Shown: one piece after another, positions 55,501-63,911 of the stretch
Position numbering within the stretch: position 1 is the stretch's first letter
Layout of the letters: each line of letters starts with the position of its first letter
The notes under the pieces: generated by a model
Told to the model about the DNA's origin: nothing
Databases searched by the model: none
Seen by the model: the letters and a program-made list of their open reading frames with translations, nothing else
Assembly: GCF_001613085.1 (NCBI RefSeq)
Contig: NZ_BDBR01000004.1
Location: 1 to 64,000, forward strand
Direction: 5' to 3'
DNA from: Nocardia salmonicida NBRC 13393
GTDB taxonomy: Bacteria > Actinomycetota > Actinomycetes > Mycobacteriales > Mycobacteriaceae
DNA: 64,000 nucleotides
Translations under genes and position numbers: made by a program

Positions 55501-55723
55501 GTTAGTCCTCATTCCAGCCTGCCGAGGTTCGAATCGGCCCTACCCTTCACCGCTCCGACGCCTCTGCCCTCACACCTGACACATCGAGCTTCGCCTCAAA
55601 CATGACTCAACGCAACGATTCTCGCTGGTCAATGCCGGGCGTAACACAGCACCAGACACCCGAGCGAACTACATCGAGAGCGAGGCGGACAGGCAAGCTC
55701 GGCCTAAGTTACTGTACATTCCT
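55501..55723 (-). promoter_or_regulatory. Two island motif copies before the pucR-like gene
   Basis: 55501-55515 (GTTAG instead of GTTA[A/C]; ends TAACAT toward the gene, 90 bp before it) and 55709-55723 (exact; ends TAACTT). Otherwise no gene is visible in 55411-55809. Confidence 0.6.
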
Positions 55724-55809
55724 ACTCAAAGGTGACGGTTTCGTCCGCCCGCGACCGTCGATGTCGTCGACAAGGTGGATCTCGATATCTCGAGCCATCT
55801 ATTCGGCCC

Positions 55810-57456
55810 TCACCACGGGTCGGCGTTCTCGAGCTTGCGACGAAGCAGTTTGCCAGTGGCGTTGCGTGGCAACTCGTCTACGAACACCACGTCCCGCGGG
55901 ACCTTGTGCCGCGCGAGGGCCGCCTTGACGTGATCCTTTATCTGCTGCGCGTCGCACGAAGCACCCGGCGCGGGCACGACGAACGCGCGCAAGCGTTTTC
56001 CGAAGTCGCGATCGTCCACCCCGACGACCGCCGCCTCGAGGACGTCGGGTCGTTCTACGAGCAGGTTTTCGACCTCGAGCGGAAAGACGTTCTCTCCGCC
56101 GGAGATGATCATGTCGTCGTCTCGACCATCGATGAACAGCCTTCCGGCCGTATCGAAATGGCCGACATCGCCACTGGACTGCATCCCGTCGACGATCTCC
56201 TTACCCGTGCCGTCGGTGTAACCGCCGAAACTGAGTGCGCTGGCGACGAAGATGGTGCCGACCACGCCCGGTTCGGTGACCCGACGGCGGGCTTCGTCGT
56301 AGATCGCGACCCGACAGCCCACGGGTGGACGACCGACGGTGCCAGGTGCTTCACGCATGTCGTCGGGTGTGGCGACGGCCGCCACCGCGACCTCCGTCGA
56401 GGCATACAGGTTGTAGAGCACCTCGCCGAACGCCAGCGCGGTACGCCTGCTCAAATCGGGCGAAATGGAGGATCCGGCCGCGAAGATCACCTTCAGCGAG
56501 GAGGTGTCGTATTCAGCCAGCACGGACTCGCCCAGATCGACGATGCGCTGCAACATCGTGGGTACCAGTACCAGCGTGCCCGCGCGATGGTGTTCGATAT
56601 CGGCGAGCGTGCGGCGCGGGTCGAATTTCCGCTGCTGCAAGACGATCGTGCTTCCCAGTGCCCAGCCCAGGATCAGCTGGGACAGACCGGTGCCGTGGAA
56701 TGCCGGCGCCGCGAGCACCGTCGTACTCGCCCTCGGCAACGGGATCCGGTCGAGGAACTGCGCCGATTGCAATGGCGACACTTTGCCTCGCGGTGCACCT
56801 TTCGGTGTTCCGGTCGTGCCGCTGGTCAGGACCACGATCCCGCCGGGCTGTTTGGGACTCGCCGGCGGGCGGGTGCTCTGACCCGCTCGAACATCATCCA
56901 GAGTGAGCTGTCCATGGCTCGCCCAGCCGTCATCCGAGGTTAGAATAATGGGTAACTTATCGGGCAGATTGCCGAAGCGGTCGAGAAACTCCGCGTCCAG
57001 CAGGATCGCGCCGACGCCTTCGCGCTCGGCCACCGATACCAGCTGCGGCCCCGCCATTCCCGTATTGAGCAACACGATTCGCGCACCCAGCTTGCCCGCG
57101 GCGAGAAGCGACAAGACCATCCCCCGATGGTCGCGACACAGTGCGGCCAGCACGGTGTCACTCGTGATCCCGCGCGCGGCAAGGCCGTTGGCCACCGCGT
57201 TCGACCTGCGGTCGAGCTCTTCGAAGGTCAGCGGCCCCCGCTCGTCGACGATGGCAGTGGCGGCGCCGTTGTGGCGAGCCGCGTGCGCGAACGCGGTGAC
57301 GACAGGACCGAGCACTGTCGCGTCCTTGGCGGTGCGGAGCAGTTCCACCGGGTTCTGGAGTTCGATCGCGCCGCTCCTGCGCAGGACCCCGACGGCGGAC
57401 AGGCCGTCGGACATGGTTCTGACCAGGGCTGCGGGCATACTCGGGATCGCCGACAT
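55810..57456 (-). CDS. Acyl-CoA synthetase (AMP-binding)
   Basis: ATG 57456 follows GGAGG. The 548-residue enzyme has the P-loop IVVLTSGTTGTPKGAPRGKV near residue 200, YASTEVAVAA, GDVGHFDTAGRLFIDGRDDD (adenylate-binding), MIISGGENVFPLEVENLL and the acylating Lys in PRNATGKLLRRKL. It resembles FadD2/FadD5-like long-chain or sterol side-chain ligases of actinomycetes. An exact island motif lies inside its coding sequence at 56942-56956. Confidence 0.92.
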   Translation of the reverse strand: MSAIPSMPAALVRTMSDGLSAVGVLRRSGAIELQNPVELLRTAKDATVLGPVVTAFAHAARHNGAATAIVDERGPLTFEELDRRSNAVANGLAARGITSDTVLAALCRDHRGMVLSLLAAGKLGARIVLLNTGMAGPQLVSVAEREGVGAILLDAEFLDRFGNLPDKLPIILTSDDGWASHGQLTLDDVRAGQSTRPPASPKQPGGIVVLTSGTTGTPKGAPRGKVSPLQSAQFLDRIPLPRASTTVLAAPAFHGTGLSQLILGWALGSTIVLQQRKFDPRRTLADIEHHRAGTLVLVPTMLQRIVDLGESVLAEYDTSSLKVIFAAGSSISPDLSRRTALAFGEVLYNLYASTEVAVAAVATPDDMREAPGTVGRPPVGCRVAIYDEARRRVTEPGVVGTIFVASALSFGGYTDGTGKEIVDGMQSSGDVGHFDTAGRLFIDGRDDDMIISGGENVFPLEVENLLVERPDVLEAAVVGVDDRDFGKRLRAFVVPAPGASCDAQQIKDHVKAALARHKVPRDVVFVDELPRNATGKLLRRKLENADPW

Positions 57457-57539
57457 GGACACCTCCGAAGGGCTCGGGTACTCGGGACGAGCGATCGGAA
57501 TCTTCATACCGACAGCCGATGGCGATCGTAGCCTGTGGA

Positions 57540-57554
57540 GGAATCGTTGGTAAC
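57540..57554 (+). promoter_or_regulatory. Island motif at the DUF2236-ligase-hemC-whiB operon
   Basis: Read on the plus strand GGAATCGTTGGTAAC followed by TT gives the -10-like TAACTT pointing at the DUF2236 gene, 98 bp before its ATG. Confidence 0.65.
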
Positions 57555-57652
57555 TTAATGCGGTCGAAAGTACAGAAAAGTATTGTGGAAGCCCGGCCTC
57601 GGTGAGAATATGAGCGCGTGAATCTCTCATCCTTTCGAACCGGAGGGCGGCC

Positions 57653-58510
57653 ATGACCCGTTCAGCAAGGGCTGGTCGGCCGCAGGATGTCTCGGACGAC
57701 ATCGCGCGCCGCCACCGCTACCTCAACGGCGTCGGCGCGTTGCTCGGCGGCCCGGCGAATGTGATCATGCAGCTGAGCCTGCCGCCGGTGGGGCGCGGTG
57801 TGGTGGAAAGCGTCGTCGAATCAGGTAGCTACGCAACGCGACCGGCCAAGCGCGGTCGAACCACGCTCACCTATCTCGCGGTGGCGATGATCGGAACCGA
57901 CGAAGATCAGGCGGCATACCGTGCCGCGGTGGGCACCGCGCACCGCCAGGTGCGCTCTGGCCCGCACAGCCCTGTTCGGTACAACGCCTTCGACCCCCGG
58001 CTCCAGCTGTGGGTCGCCGCCTGCCTGTACCGCGGCGTCCTGGACACGGTGAACCTGCTGTACGGCGGGATGAACGAGCAGGATGCCGACGAGATGTATC
58101 ACGATGCCGCCAGGTTCGGGACAACTCTGCAGATGCCCGCCGAACTGTGGCCCGCCGACCGCGCAGCCTTCGATCTGTACTGGGACTCGATGCTCGGTGA
58201 TCTGTCCTTCGACGACGAAGTCCGCACCTATCTGCTCAACTACGTGGTCGAGCTGGCGGCATGGAGTCGAAGCACCCGCGTGCTGTTCGGTCGGCCGAAT
58301 CGCTTCTTCACCACCGGGTTTCTGCCACAGCAGTTCCGTGACGCGTTGGGCCTGCGGTGGAGCCCTCGCAGGCAGCGGGTGTTCGAAATCGTGATGCGCA
58401 CCGTCGGTCGACTACTCGAGGTGCTGCCGGACTCCTGGCGAGCTCAACCCTTCGAGCGCTACCTGGAAGACATGCGTGAGCGTCGATCCCAGGGCAAGAA
58501 TTTGATCTGA
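57653..58510 (+). CDS. DUF2236 (oxygenase MpaB family) protein
   Basis: GGAGGGCGGCC precedes the ATG. The 285-residue protein shares TYLAVAMIGTDEDQAAYRAA, GTAHRQVRSGPHSPVRYNAF, DPRLQLWVAACLYRGVLDTV and FTTGFLPQQFRDALGLRWSP with the copy at 30219. No signal peptide is present. First gene of an apparent operon with an acyl-CoA synthetase (11 bp later), hemC and whiB. A ligase behind an oxygenase suggests that an oxidised, acid-forming product is activated next. Confidence 0.88.
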   Translation: MTRSARAGRPQDVSDDIARRHRYLNGVGALLGGPANVIMQLSLPPVGRGVVESVVESGSYATRPAKRGRTTLTYLAVAMIGTDEDQAAYRAAVGTAHRQVRSGPHSPVRYNAFDPRLQLWVAACLYRGVLDTVNLLYGGMNEQDADEMYHDAARFGTTLQMPAELWPADRAAFDLYWDSMLGDLSFDDEVRTYLLNYVVELAAWSRSTRVLFGRPNRFFTTGFLPQQFRDALGLRWSPRRQRVFEIVMRTVGRLLEVLPDSWRAQPFERYLEDMRERRSQGKNLI

Positions 58511-58521
58511 GCGGGCACAGG

Positions 58522-60375
58522 GTGCATCGGGCCAGATCCTCGGTCGCTTTCCCGCATCGCTGCGGCAATTTCATCTTCACTTTGCCCGAAGCATTTCAAG
58601 CGACCGTCGCGATGGGAGGGGACACGACGGCCTTGCGGAGCCATGACCGCACGAGTCAGTTCTCCTGGCGTGAATACGGAGACGCTGTGCGTGACATCGC
58701 GTGCGGACTGCTCGAACTGTCGGTCGAAAAAGGTGAGACGATCGGCCTGATGCTGTCGAACAGGCCGGAATTCCACCTGGTGGACGCTGCCGCGCTGCAC
58801 GTCGGCGCGACTCCGTTCTCGATCTACAACACGATGTCACCACAGCAGATCGCCGAAGTCTGCGCCAATGCCGAAAACCGAATCATTGTCACCGAGAGCC
58901 GGTTCCTGCCCGTTCTCAGACAGGCGGGGGTGATGTTCGAGGTCATCATCTGCGTAGACGATCCGATACGCGGGACGCTACCGCTGGAAAAACTCGCCGA
59001 GATGAAAGCGAAGGCGCACATTTTCGACTCGGTCTGGCGCGATGTCCGCCCTGACGACCTCGCGACAATCAGTTACACCTCCGGTACGACCGGTTCACCG
59101 AAGGGCGTGGAGTTGTCGCATGCCAACATCCTGGCCCAATTGGTAGGTCTCGCCGAACATCTGCCCGTAGGCCCCCAGGATCGGATCCTGTCGTACCTGC
59201 CGGCCGCCCATATCGCCGACCGGGTAACCGCTCACTACGGCGCCATGGTCCGTGGTGTGCAGGTGACAACGCTCCATGAACCGACGAAGTTGGCAGAGGC
59301 GTTGTCGGACACGCGCCCGACGATCGTGTTCGGGGTTCCCCAAGTGTGGCAGAAGACCGCATCCGCGATCGAACGTGGAATCGATACTCACCCGAACGCG
59401 GCCGCCCGGAGGATCGGCCGTTGGGCACTGACTGCCAGCCGGCGCTGCGCGAACGTGCGCATCGAGGGGGGTCGACCTGGCCCAGGATTGTGGCTTCGGT
59501 CTCGAGTGGCCGATCGGCTGGTGCTGCGCCGGGTACTGCAGGCAACTGGCCTGGACGCCGTGCGTTTCGCGGTGTCGGGTGCCGCGCCGTTGTCCAGGGA
59601 TACCACCCAGTTCTTTCATGCGTTCGGAATCCCCCTGACCCAAGTCTGGGGGCTGACCGAGGCCACCGGCGTCTGCACCACGACTTCGACGACCGAGCTG
59701 TCGGCAAGGTCGGTCGGGAAGCCGGTAGTCGGCGTCGACATGCGGCTCGGTGTCGATGGCGAGATATTCCTGCGCGGACCGACCGTCATGCGCGGATACC
59801 ATCAGGACCAGGCGGCCACCTACCGAGCCATCGATGCCGAGGGCTGGTTGCGTACGGGCGACCTCGGAGAGATCGATGCCGAGGGCACACTCTGCGTCGT
59901 CGGTCGCAAGAGCGAGATGATCATCACCGATGAGGGAGACAACGTTTCTCCGGCCATCATCGAGAATGCCATCGCCGCCGCGTCTTTCCTGATCGGCCAT
60001 GTGCTGGTGATCGGTGAGCAGCGGCCGTATCTGACAGCGCTGATCACCCTGGACGAAGAGGCCATCGCCGCCGATGCTCGACTGGCGAACGTCGAGCCTG
60101 CCACGCTCGATGTTCTGTGCACACGACCCGGAATTCGCGCCGCGGTGTCCGAAGCCGTTCGCGCAGCGAATTCCGCGGTGTCGGGGCCAGAGCAGGTCCG
60201 GCGGTTCGCGTTGCTCGACCATGCCTGGCGGCTCGGTAGCGCGGAAGTCACTCCCAAATCAAGCCTGCGTCGCCGGGTGATCGAGCAGAAATACGGTGCG
60301 GAAATCGAGTCGCTCTACCATTCCTCGCCACCGAGCAACGTCATCGAGGCCCACTGGCCGTCACGTGGAATGTAA
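58522..60375 (+). CDS. Long-chain acyl-CoA synthetase (FACL/FadD15 type)
   Basis: A 617-residue enzyme from GTG 58522, without a strong ribosome-binding site. The conserved TLPEAFQATV begins at about residue 20, so a start this far upstream is needed. P-loop: ATISYTSGTTGSPKGVELSH. Other landmarks: QVWGLTEATGVCTTTSTTEL, WLRTGDLGEIDAEGTLCVVG and RKSEMIITDEGDNVSPAIIE. The C-terminus (EVTPKSSLRRRVIEQKYG) lies in the place of the usual LTPTxKxKR. Activates long acyl chains to CoA thioesters. Confidence 0.9.
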   Translation: MHRARSSVAFPHRCGNFIFTLPEAFQATVAMGGDTTALRSHDRTSQFSWREYGDAVRDIACGLLELSVEKGETIGLMLSNRPEFHLVDAAALHVGATPFSIYNTMSPQQIAEVCANAENRIIVTESRFLPVLRQAGVMFEVIICVDDPIRGTLPLEKLAEMKAKAHIFDSVWRDVRPDDLATISYTSGTTGSPKGVELSHANILAQLVGLAEHLPVGPQDRILSYLPAAHIADRVTAHYGAMVRGVQVTTLHEPTKLAEALSDTRPTIVFGVPQVWQKTASAIERGIDTHPNAAARRIGRWALTASRRCANVRIEGGRPGPGLWLRSRVADRLVLRRVLQATGLDAVRFAVSGAAPLSRDTTQFFHAFGIPLTQVWGLTEATGVCTTTSTTELSARSVGKPVVGVDMRLGVDGEIFLRGPTVMRGYHQDQAATYRAIDAEGWLRTGDLGEIDAEGTLCVVGRKSEMIITDEGDNVSPAIIENAIAAASFLIGHVLVIGEQRPYLTALITLDEEAIAADARLANVEPATLDVLCTRPGIRAAVSEAVRAANSAVSGPEQVRRFALLDHAWRLGSAEVTPKSSLRRRVIEQKYGAEIESLYHSSPPSNVIEAHWPSRGM

Positions 60376-60408
60376 TCGGAATTACCAGACCAAGAGCAAG
60401 GGTCCACT

Positions 60409-61338
60409 ATGCCTCGTTCACGCAGAATTCGGATATCAACACGGTCGAGCCCGATGGCTGTTCATCAGGCCGAACAAGTGGCAGCGGGCCTGAATCGGCT
60501 CGGCGCCGAAACCGAGCTGATCAAACTCACGACGGCGGGTGATCGGTGGATGGGCGACCTGGCTGTGCTCGGCGGCAAGGGCGCGTTCGTCAAGGAGATC
60601 GACAGTGCGTTGCTCAACAACGAGGCCGATGTGGCGGTGCACTGCCTGAAGGATGTTCCCGGCGATGTCCCTATCCCACCGGGTTCGACCTTCGCCGCCT
60701 ACTTGGCCCGCGACGATGTCCGCGATGCCGTGATCAGCCGCACCGGCGCCGCACTGTCCGACCTTTCCCCCGGCGCCATCGTCGGCACGAGTTCCGTGCG
60801 CCGAACAGCGCAACTGCAACTGCGTCACCCTCACCTCGATATCCAGCCGCTGCGGGGCAACGTCAACACCAGGCTGGCTCGCCTCGACGAGGGCCATTTC
60901 GACGCGATCATCGCCGCGGTGTCGGGCCTTCGACGGGTCGGTCAACAGCACCGAATCACCGAAACCCTCACGATCGAGCACATGTGCCCGCCGATCGGTG
61001 CGGGAATCATCGTGCTGCAGTGTCGCGACGATGACGACGAGGTGAAGCAGTTGGCCGCTCAGCTGGACCATCCTGGCACCCGCCGCCAGGCTACGGCCGA
61101 ACGAGCGTTGCTGCACGCCCTCCAAGGACATTGCAACTCTCCGATCGCGGGCTTGGCGACCGACGCTCCGGGCGGCCGAATCATATTGCGCGGCACAGTC
61201 TTCTCCGCAGACGGATCGCGATGGCTCGATGCCCAGGACTGGGGCGTCGATGATGATCCCGAGTCCTTGGGATTCTTCATCGGGTCGAACCTGCTGCGTC
61301 AGGGCGCACGTCGATTGATCGACGAGATCCCGCACTGA
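60409..61338 (+). CDS. hemC: Porphobilinogen deaminase paralogue (HemC)
   Basis: A 309-residue protein with RIRISTRSSPMAVHQAEQVA, GKGAFVKEID, the catalytic Asp in HCLKDVPGD (HSLKD in most HemC), IVGTSSVRRTAQL, PLRGNVNTRLARL, and the dipyrromethane-anchoring Cys in QGHCNSPIAG (GGCQVPI in most). All catalytic residues are present but both motifs deviate, so this is probably a second copy. In an operon with a DUF2236 gene, whose known relatives bind haem, extra hydroxymethylbilane supply is plausible. Confidence 0.87.
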   Translation: MPRSRRIRISTRSSPMAVHQAEQVAAGLNRLGAETELIKLTTAGDRWMGDLAVLGGKGAFVKEIDSALLNNEADVAVHCLKDVPGDVPIPPGSTFAAYLARDDVRDAVISRTGAALSDLSPGAIVGTSSVRRTAQLQLRHPHLDIQPLRGNVNTRLARLDEGHFDAIIAAVSGLRRVGQQHRITETLTIEHMCPPIGAGIIVLQCRDDDDEVKQLAAQLDHPGTRRQATAERALLHALQGHCNSPIAGLATDAPGGRIILRGTVFSADGSRWLDAQDWGVDDDPESLGFFIGSNLLRQGARRLIDEIPH

Positions 61339-61396
61339 CCCGTGCGTATGCGGACGCACTCGACAATTCCTACTCACGATCAACAGGAGAACACCA

Positions 61397-61720
61397 ATGG
61401 CTGCCGATAGTCGACGACCTGATCGCAGCGCGCGTGTCGTCCTCCCTGGGCCGACCGCCGCAGCATGGGACTGGCAGTTGACCGCCCGGTGCAGGCAGAT
61501 GGACCACGAGCTGTTCTTTCCGAGCACCGAGGAACGCCTCGGATCGGTCCGCACCCAGGTTCTGCTCGCGAAGAAGATCTGCCGGGCGTGCCCGGTGCTC
61601 GCCCATTGTCGCGCCTACGCCATCGAAGCCGGTGAGACGCACGGAATCTGGGGTGGAATGACGGCATTGGAACGCGGGCGGCATCGGCGTCGAACCTCGT
61701 TGCGCCACGCGGACACCTAG
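61397..61720 (+). CDS. WhiB-family iron-sulfur regulator
   Basis: A 107-residue protein (AGGAG upstream). Four cysteines: one in LTARCRQMDHELFFP, then CRACPVLAHC, the C-x2-C-x5-C ligands of a 4Fe-4S cluster. The turn GIWGGMTALERGRHRRR follows with a basic tail. WhiB proteins bind sigma A and respond to redox or NO. It is the last gene of the DUF2236-ligase-hemC operon. Confidence 0.92.
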   Translation: MAADSRRPDRSARVVLPGPTAAAWDWQLTARCRQMDHELFFPSTEERLGSVRTQVLLAKKICRACPVLAHCRAYAIEAGETHGIWGGMTALERGRHRRRTSLRHADT

Positions 61721-61748
61721 AAGATCCGAAACCCCACCGGTATTCGCA

Positions 61749-62351
61749 CTAGCCGAGTCCGGACAGGCCTGTCCAGAACAGGGCGACGGTGGTGTCGACC
61801 GCGTCGGTTTTGGGGATCGGGCGACCGGCGTCGAACCAGTAGCGCGCCGCCAGATGGCTGGCGCCGACGAGACCGAAAGCGCACGCCTGGGCGCGGTAGG
61901 AATCCATTCCCGCCGCGTCGAGTTCGGCACCGACCAGTGCGGCGCATTCGTCCATCGCGACACGCACCCGCCCCTCGACGCTCGGCTCACTCGGGACCGG
62001 GGTGTCGAAGACAAGTGTGTATCCCGCGCCGTCGTCTTCGTCGACGAAGTCGAAATAGGCCGTCACCACGCGCCGGACCTTGTTCTCGTACCCCGTGGTC
62101 GTGCGGAGCGCGTGACGGATCCCATCGGTCATCTGGTCCAGATAGCGTTGCAGGACAGTGGAATACAGGTCCACCTTGCCCAGAAAGTGGTCGTAGAGCA
62201 CCGGTTTGCTCACCTGCGCCCTGATGCTGATCTCTTCCATGCTGGCGCCGTGGAAACCGTGATTCACGAAGACGTCACGCGCGGCGTCGATGACGACCTC
62301 GCGACGCCGCGCACGGGCGACGCCGCGTGCTGCGCGGGGAGAGATGTGCAT
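61749..62351 (-). CDS. TetR-family regulator
   Basis: From ATG 62351 (GGGGAAC upstream; a longer start at 62381 is possible) the product has 200 residues. It opens MHISPRAARGVARARRREVV with helix-turn-helix GASMEEISIRAQVSKPVLYD, then HFLGKVDLYSTVLQRYLDQM. The C-terminal domain contains YFDFVDEDDGAGYTLVFDTP, a segment seen in regulators of fatty-acid metabolism. It converges on whiB and lies behind the SDR gene. Confidence 0.88.
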   Translation of the reverse strand: MHISPRAARGVARARRREVVIDAARDVFVNHGFHGASMEEISIRAQVSKPVLYDHFLGKVDLYSTVLQRYLDQMTDGIRHALRTTTGYENKVRRVVTAYFDFVDEDDGAGYTLVFDTPVPSEPSVEGRVRVAMDECAALVGAELDAAGMDSYRAQACAFGLVGASHLAARYWFDAGRPIPKTDAVDTTVALFWTGLSGLG

Positions 62352-62427
62352 GTTCCCCACGTCGCCGCGCATGACGGTCATCGGGCTGTGCTCGATCCGT
62401 CAGCCCGAGTCGGTGACGGGCAGCCGA

Positions 62428-63171
62428 TCATGCTCGCCACAGCTGGCTTCCCGACCGGGATACGACGATATTGGGGACGACAGCATTGGCGGACAGACGA
62501 GTGATGGCCAGTACCAGTTCCGCGATGTCGCCGGTGGTGAGCATCGCCGCACGGTCGAGCTCCTCGCGCTTCCACGCCGTCATATCGGTATCGACATAGC
62601 CGGGTGAGATGGCTGTCGCGCTGACACCGTTCGCGGACTCCTCCAGCGAGATGGTTTCGCAGAGGGACACCAAAGCGGCCTTCGAGGCCCCATAGGCGGC
62701 CAAGCCCGGCTCGCCGGCGACACCGGTGATCGAGGCCAGCGCAACGATCTTCGCACCTGTGCCGGGGTTGTCCTTCGCCGTCTCGCGCAGCAATGGCAGG
62801 CAATGCTGCACCAGGGTCAGGGGACCCCGGACATTGATGTCGAACATGCGGTTGTAGCTGGAGGCGCTCATGGTCGCTACCGGTCCGGCGGTGCCGGTGC
62901 CCGCGCAGTGCACCAACACGTCGAGGCGACCGAACCGGTCGGCGTGGACATCGGCGAGCCGCTGTAGCTGCTCGGAATCGTTCATATTGGCGATCACGGT
63001 CTCCACGTCGACGCCGTGGTCGTTGCGTAGCTCTTCAGCGGCGCTGTCCAGCACGGCTTTGTCGCGAGCGGCGAGCGTGAGGTCGTAGCCGAGTTCGGCC
63101 AGGCGTCGCGCGACCTCGGCGCCGATCCCGCGCGAGCCGCCGGTGATCAGGGCGCACCGTCGATTCGTCAT
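62428..63171 (-). CDS. Short-chain dehydrogenase/reductase
   Basis: A 247-residue SDR starts MTNRRCALITGGSRGIGAEV (TGGSRGIG). It has VLVHCAGTG, the serine in VALASITGVAG, active site YGASKAALVSLCET and AISPGYVDTDMTAWK. It may act as a 3-hydroxyacyl-CoA or alcohol dehydrogenase. Its ATG overlaps the stop of a 32-residue thiolase-like upstream ORF and has no ribosome-binding site of its own, so translation should be coupled. Confidence 0.9.
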   Translation of the reverse strand: MTNRRCALITGGSRGIGAEVARRLAELGYDLTLAARDKAVLDSAAEELRNDHGVDVETVIANMNDSEQLQRLADVHADRFGRLDVLVHCAGTGTAGPVATMSASSYNRMFDINVRGPLTLVQHCLPLLRETAKDNPGTGAKIVALASITGVAGEPGLAAYGASKAALVSLCETISLEESANGVSATAISPGYVDTDMTAWKREELDRAAMLTTGDIAELVLAITRLSANAVVPNIVVSRSGSQLWRA

Positions 63172-63269
63172 CACTGCGCCGATCCCGCGCCGGGAACCTG
63201 CGACAGTCCCCCACCGAACTTCGCCCCGCCGGGCGGTGTCGGCATCACGTCGACGATGACAGCGGACAT
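63171..63269 (-). CDS. Thiolase-derived upstream ORF coupled to the SDR
   Basis: GAGGAGA precedes ATG 63269. The 32-residue peptide opens MSAVIVDVMPTPPGGAKFGG, matching the true thiolase N-terminus (MSAVIVDVVRTPSGRGKSGG) at 13 or more of 20 positions, then diverges. Its TGA overlaps the SDR ATG as TGATG. It is the second case of a thiolase start reused as a leader ORF. Confidence 0.7.
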   Translation of the reverse strand: MSAVIVDVMPTPPGGAKFGGGLSQVPGAGSAQ

Positions 63270-63320
63270 CTTTGACTCTCCTCGCGCGTCGTCGCCGACC
63301 GTCGGCGACAGCGTCCACAA

Positions 63321-63415
63321 GTTAATCACGATTCTCTTCAAATCGGAACGCCGGTCGAGGGCCGAAAGCGAGACGCATCGTCGCGAGTTTACGGCACTAT
63401 GTTACGTGGTGTTCC
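63321..63415 (-). promoter_or_regulatory. Promoter cassette of the SDR
   Basis: Proximal copy 63321-63335 (exact; ends TAACTT toward the gene, 51 bp before the leader ATG) and distal copy 63401-63415 (GTTC instead of ATTC; ends TAACAT), 80 bp apart. GGTCGGCG lies at 63293-63300 on the minus strand. Confidence 0.65.
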
Positions 63416-63555
63416 CAACCACGGTCCTGCCGCCACTCGGTGGACCGCAGCCCTCGGACCGATCGGCTGGGCGACGAAGCGATTCAGGCCCGACACTCTT
63501 CGCATGTGCCTCTTACGGCAGTGTTTGCGAATCGAAATCGGCTACATAGGGCGAG

Positions 63556-63819
63556 GTGCGGCGCGCAACGGCCAGGGCGAGTCGTCCGGTACCCCGTGAC
63601 CCCTCCCAGCTAAGTTACCGACCATACATCGATCGCCGATCAGTGCTGCGGATCGCCGGTTCGGCCCTACTCCTGAGCGCATGCCCCAGCCGAAAGGCTA
63701 GTAACAGTGCAGTTCAGAGCGATATTTCGACAGATCGACACACCGTCCCACCCTTCGAACCCGAGCGATTGCAAGGCGCAAGTCCGCAGAACGTAGACAC
63801 CGCGCCGAACGCCTGTTAA
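63556..63819 (+). pseudogene. Possible remnant of a Tat lipoprotein signal
   Basis: The frame contains IDRRSVLRIAGSALLLSACP, a twin-arginine signal with a lipobox-like LSAC, followed by about 35 polar residues and a stop. There is no proper start codon near the RR. It may be the 5' end of a lost Tat-exported lipoprotein. Confidence 0.3.
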
Positions 63820-63834
63820 GTTACTGCACATTCT
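63614..63834 (-). promoter_or_regulatory. Two further island motif copies
   Basis: 63614-63628 (weak: ATAC for ATTC) and 63820-63834 (exact, GTTACTGCACATTCT). Their TAACTT ends face left, toward a stretch where I see no intact gene; the Tat-signal gene starts 77 bp to the right. Confidence 0.5.
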
Positions 63835-63911
63835 AGTCCGTCTCGACGAGGCACATCGAGTGCTCACGAGGCGGTCTAGAGGTCTGAGTGTGCTCAATGA
63901 GGAGTCATGTC

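Noticed and set aside
55732..56943. 403-codon plus-strand frame opposite the acyl-CoA synthetase
   Set aside because: Low-complexity Arg/Asp/Gly sequence; the minus strand has complete AMP-binding motifs.
57540..57554. ECF sigma factor promoter (GGAAT resembling a GGAAC -35)
   Set aside because: The GAAT and TAAC parts are only 5 bp apart, far too close for -35 and -10.
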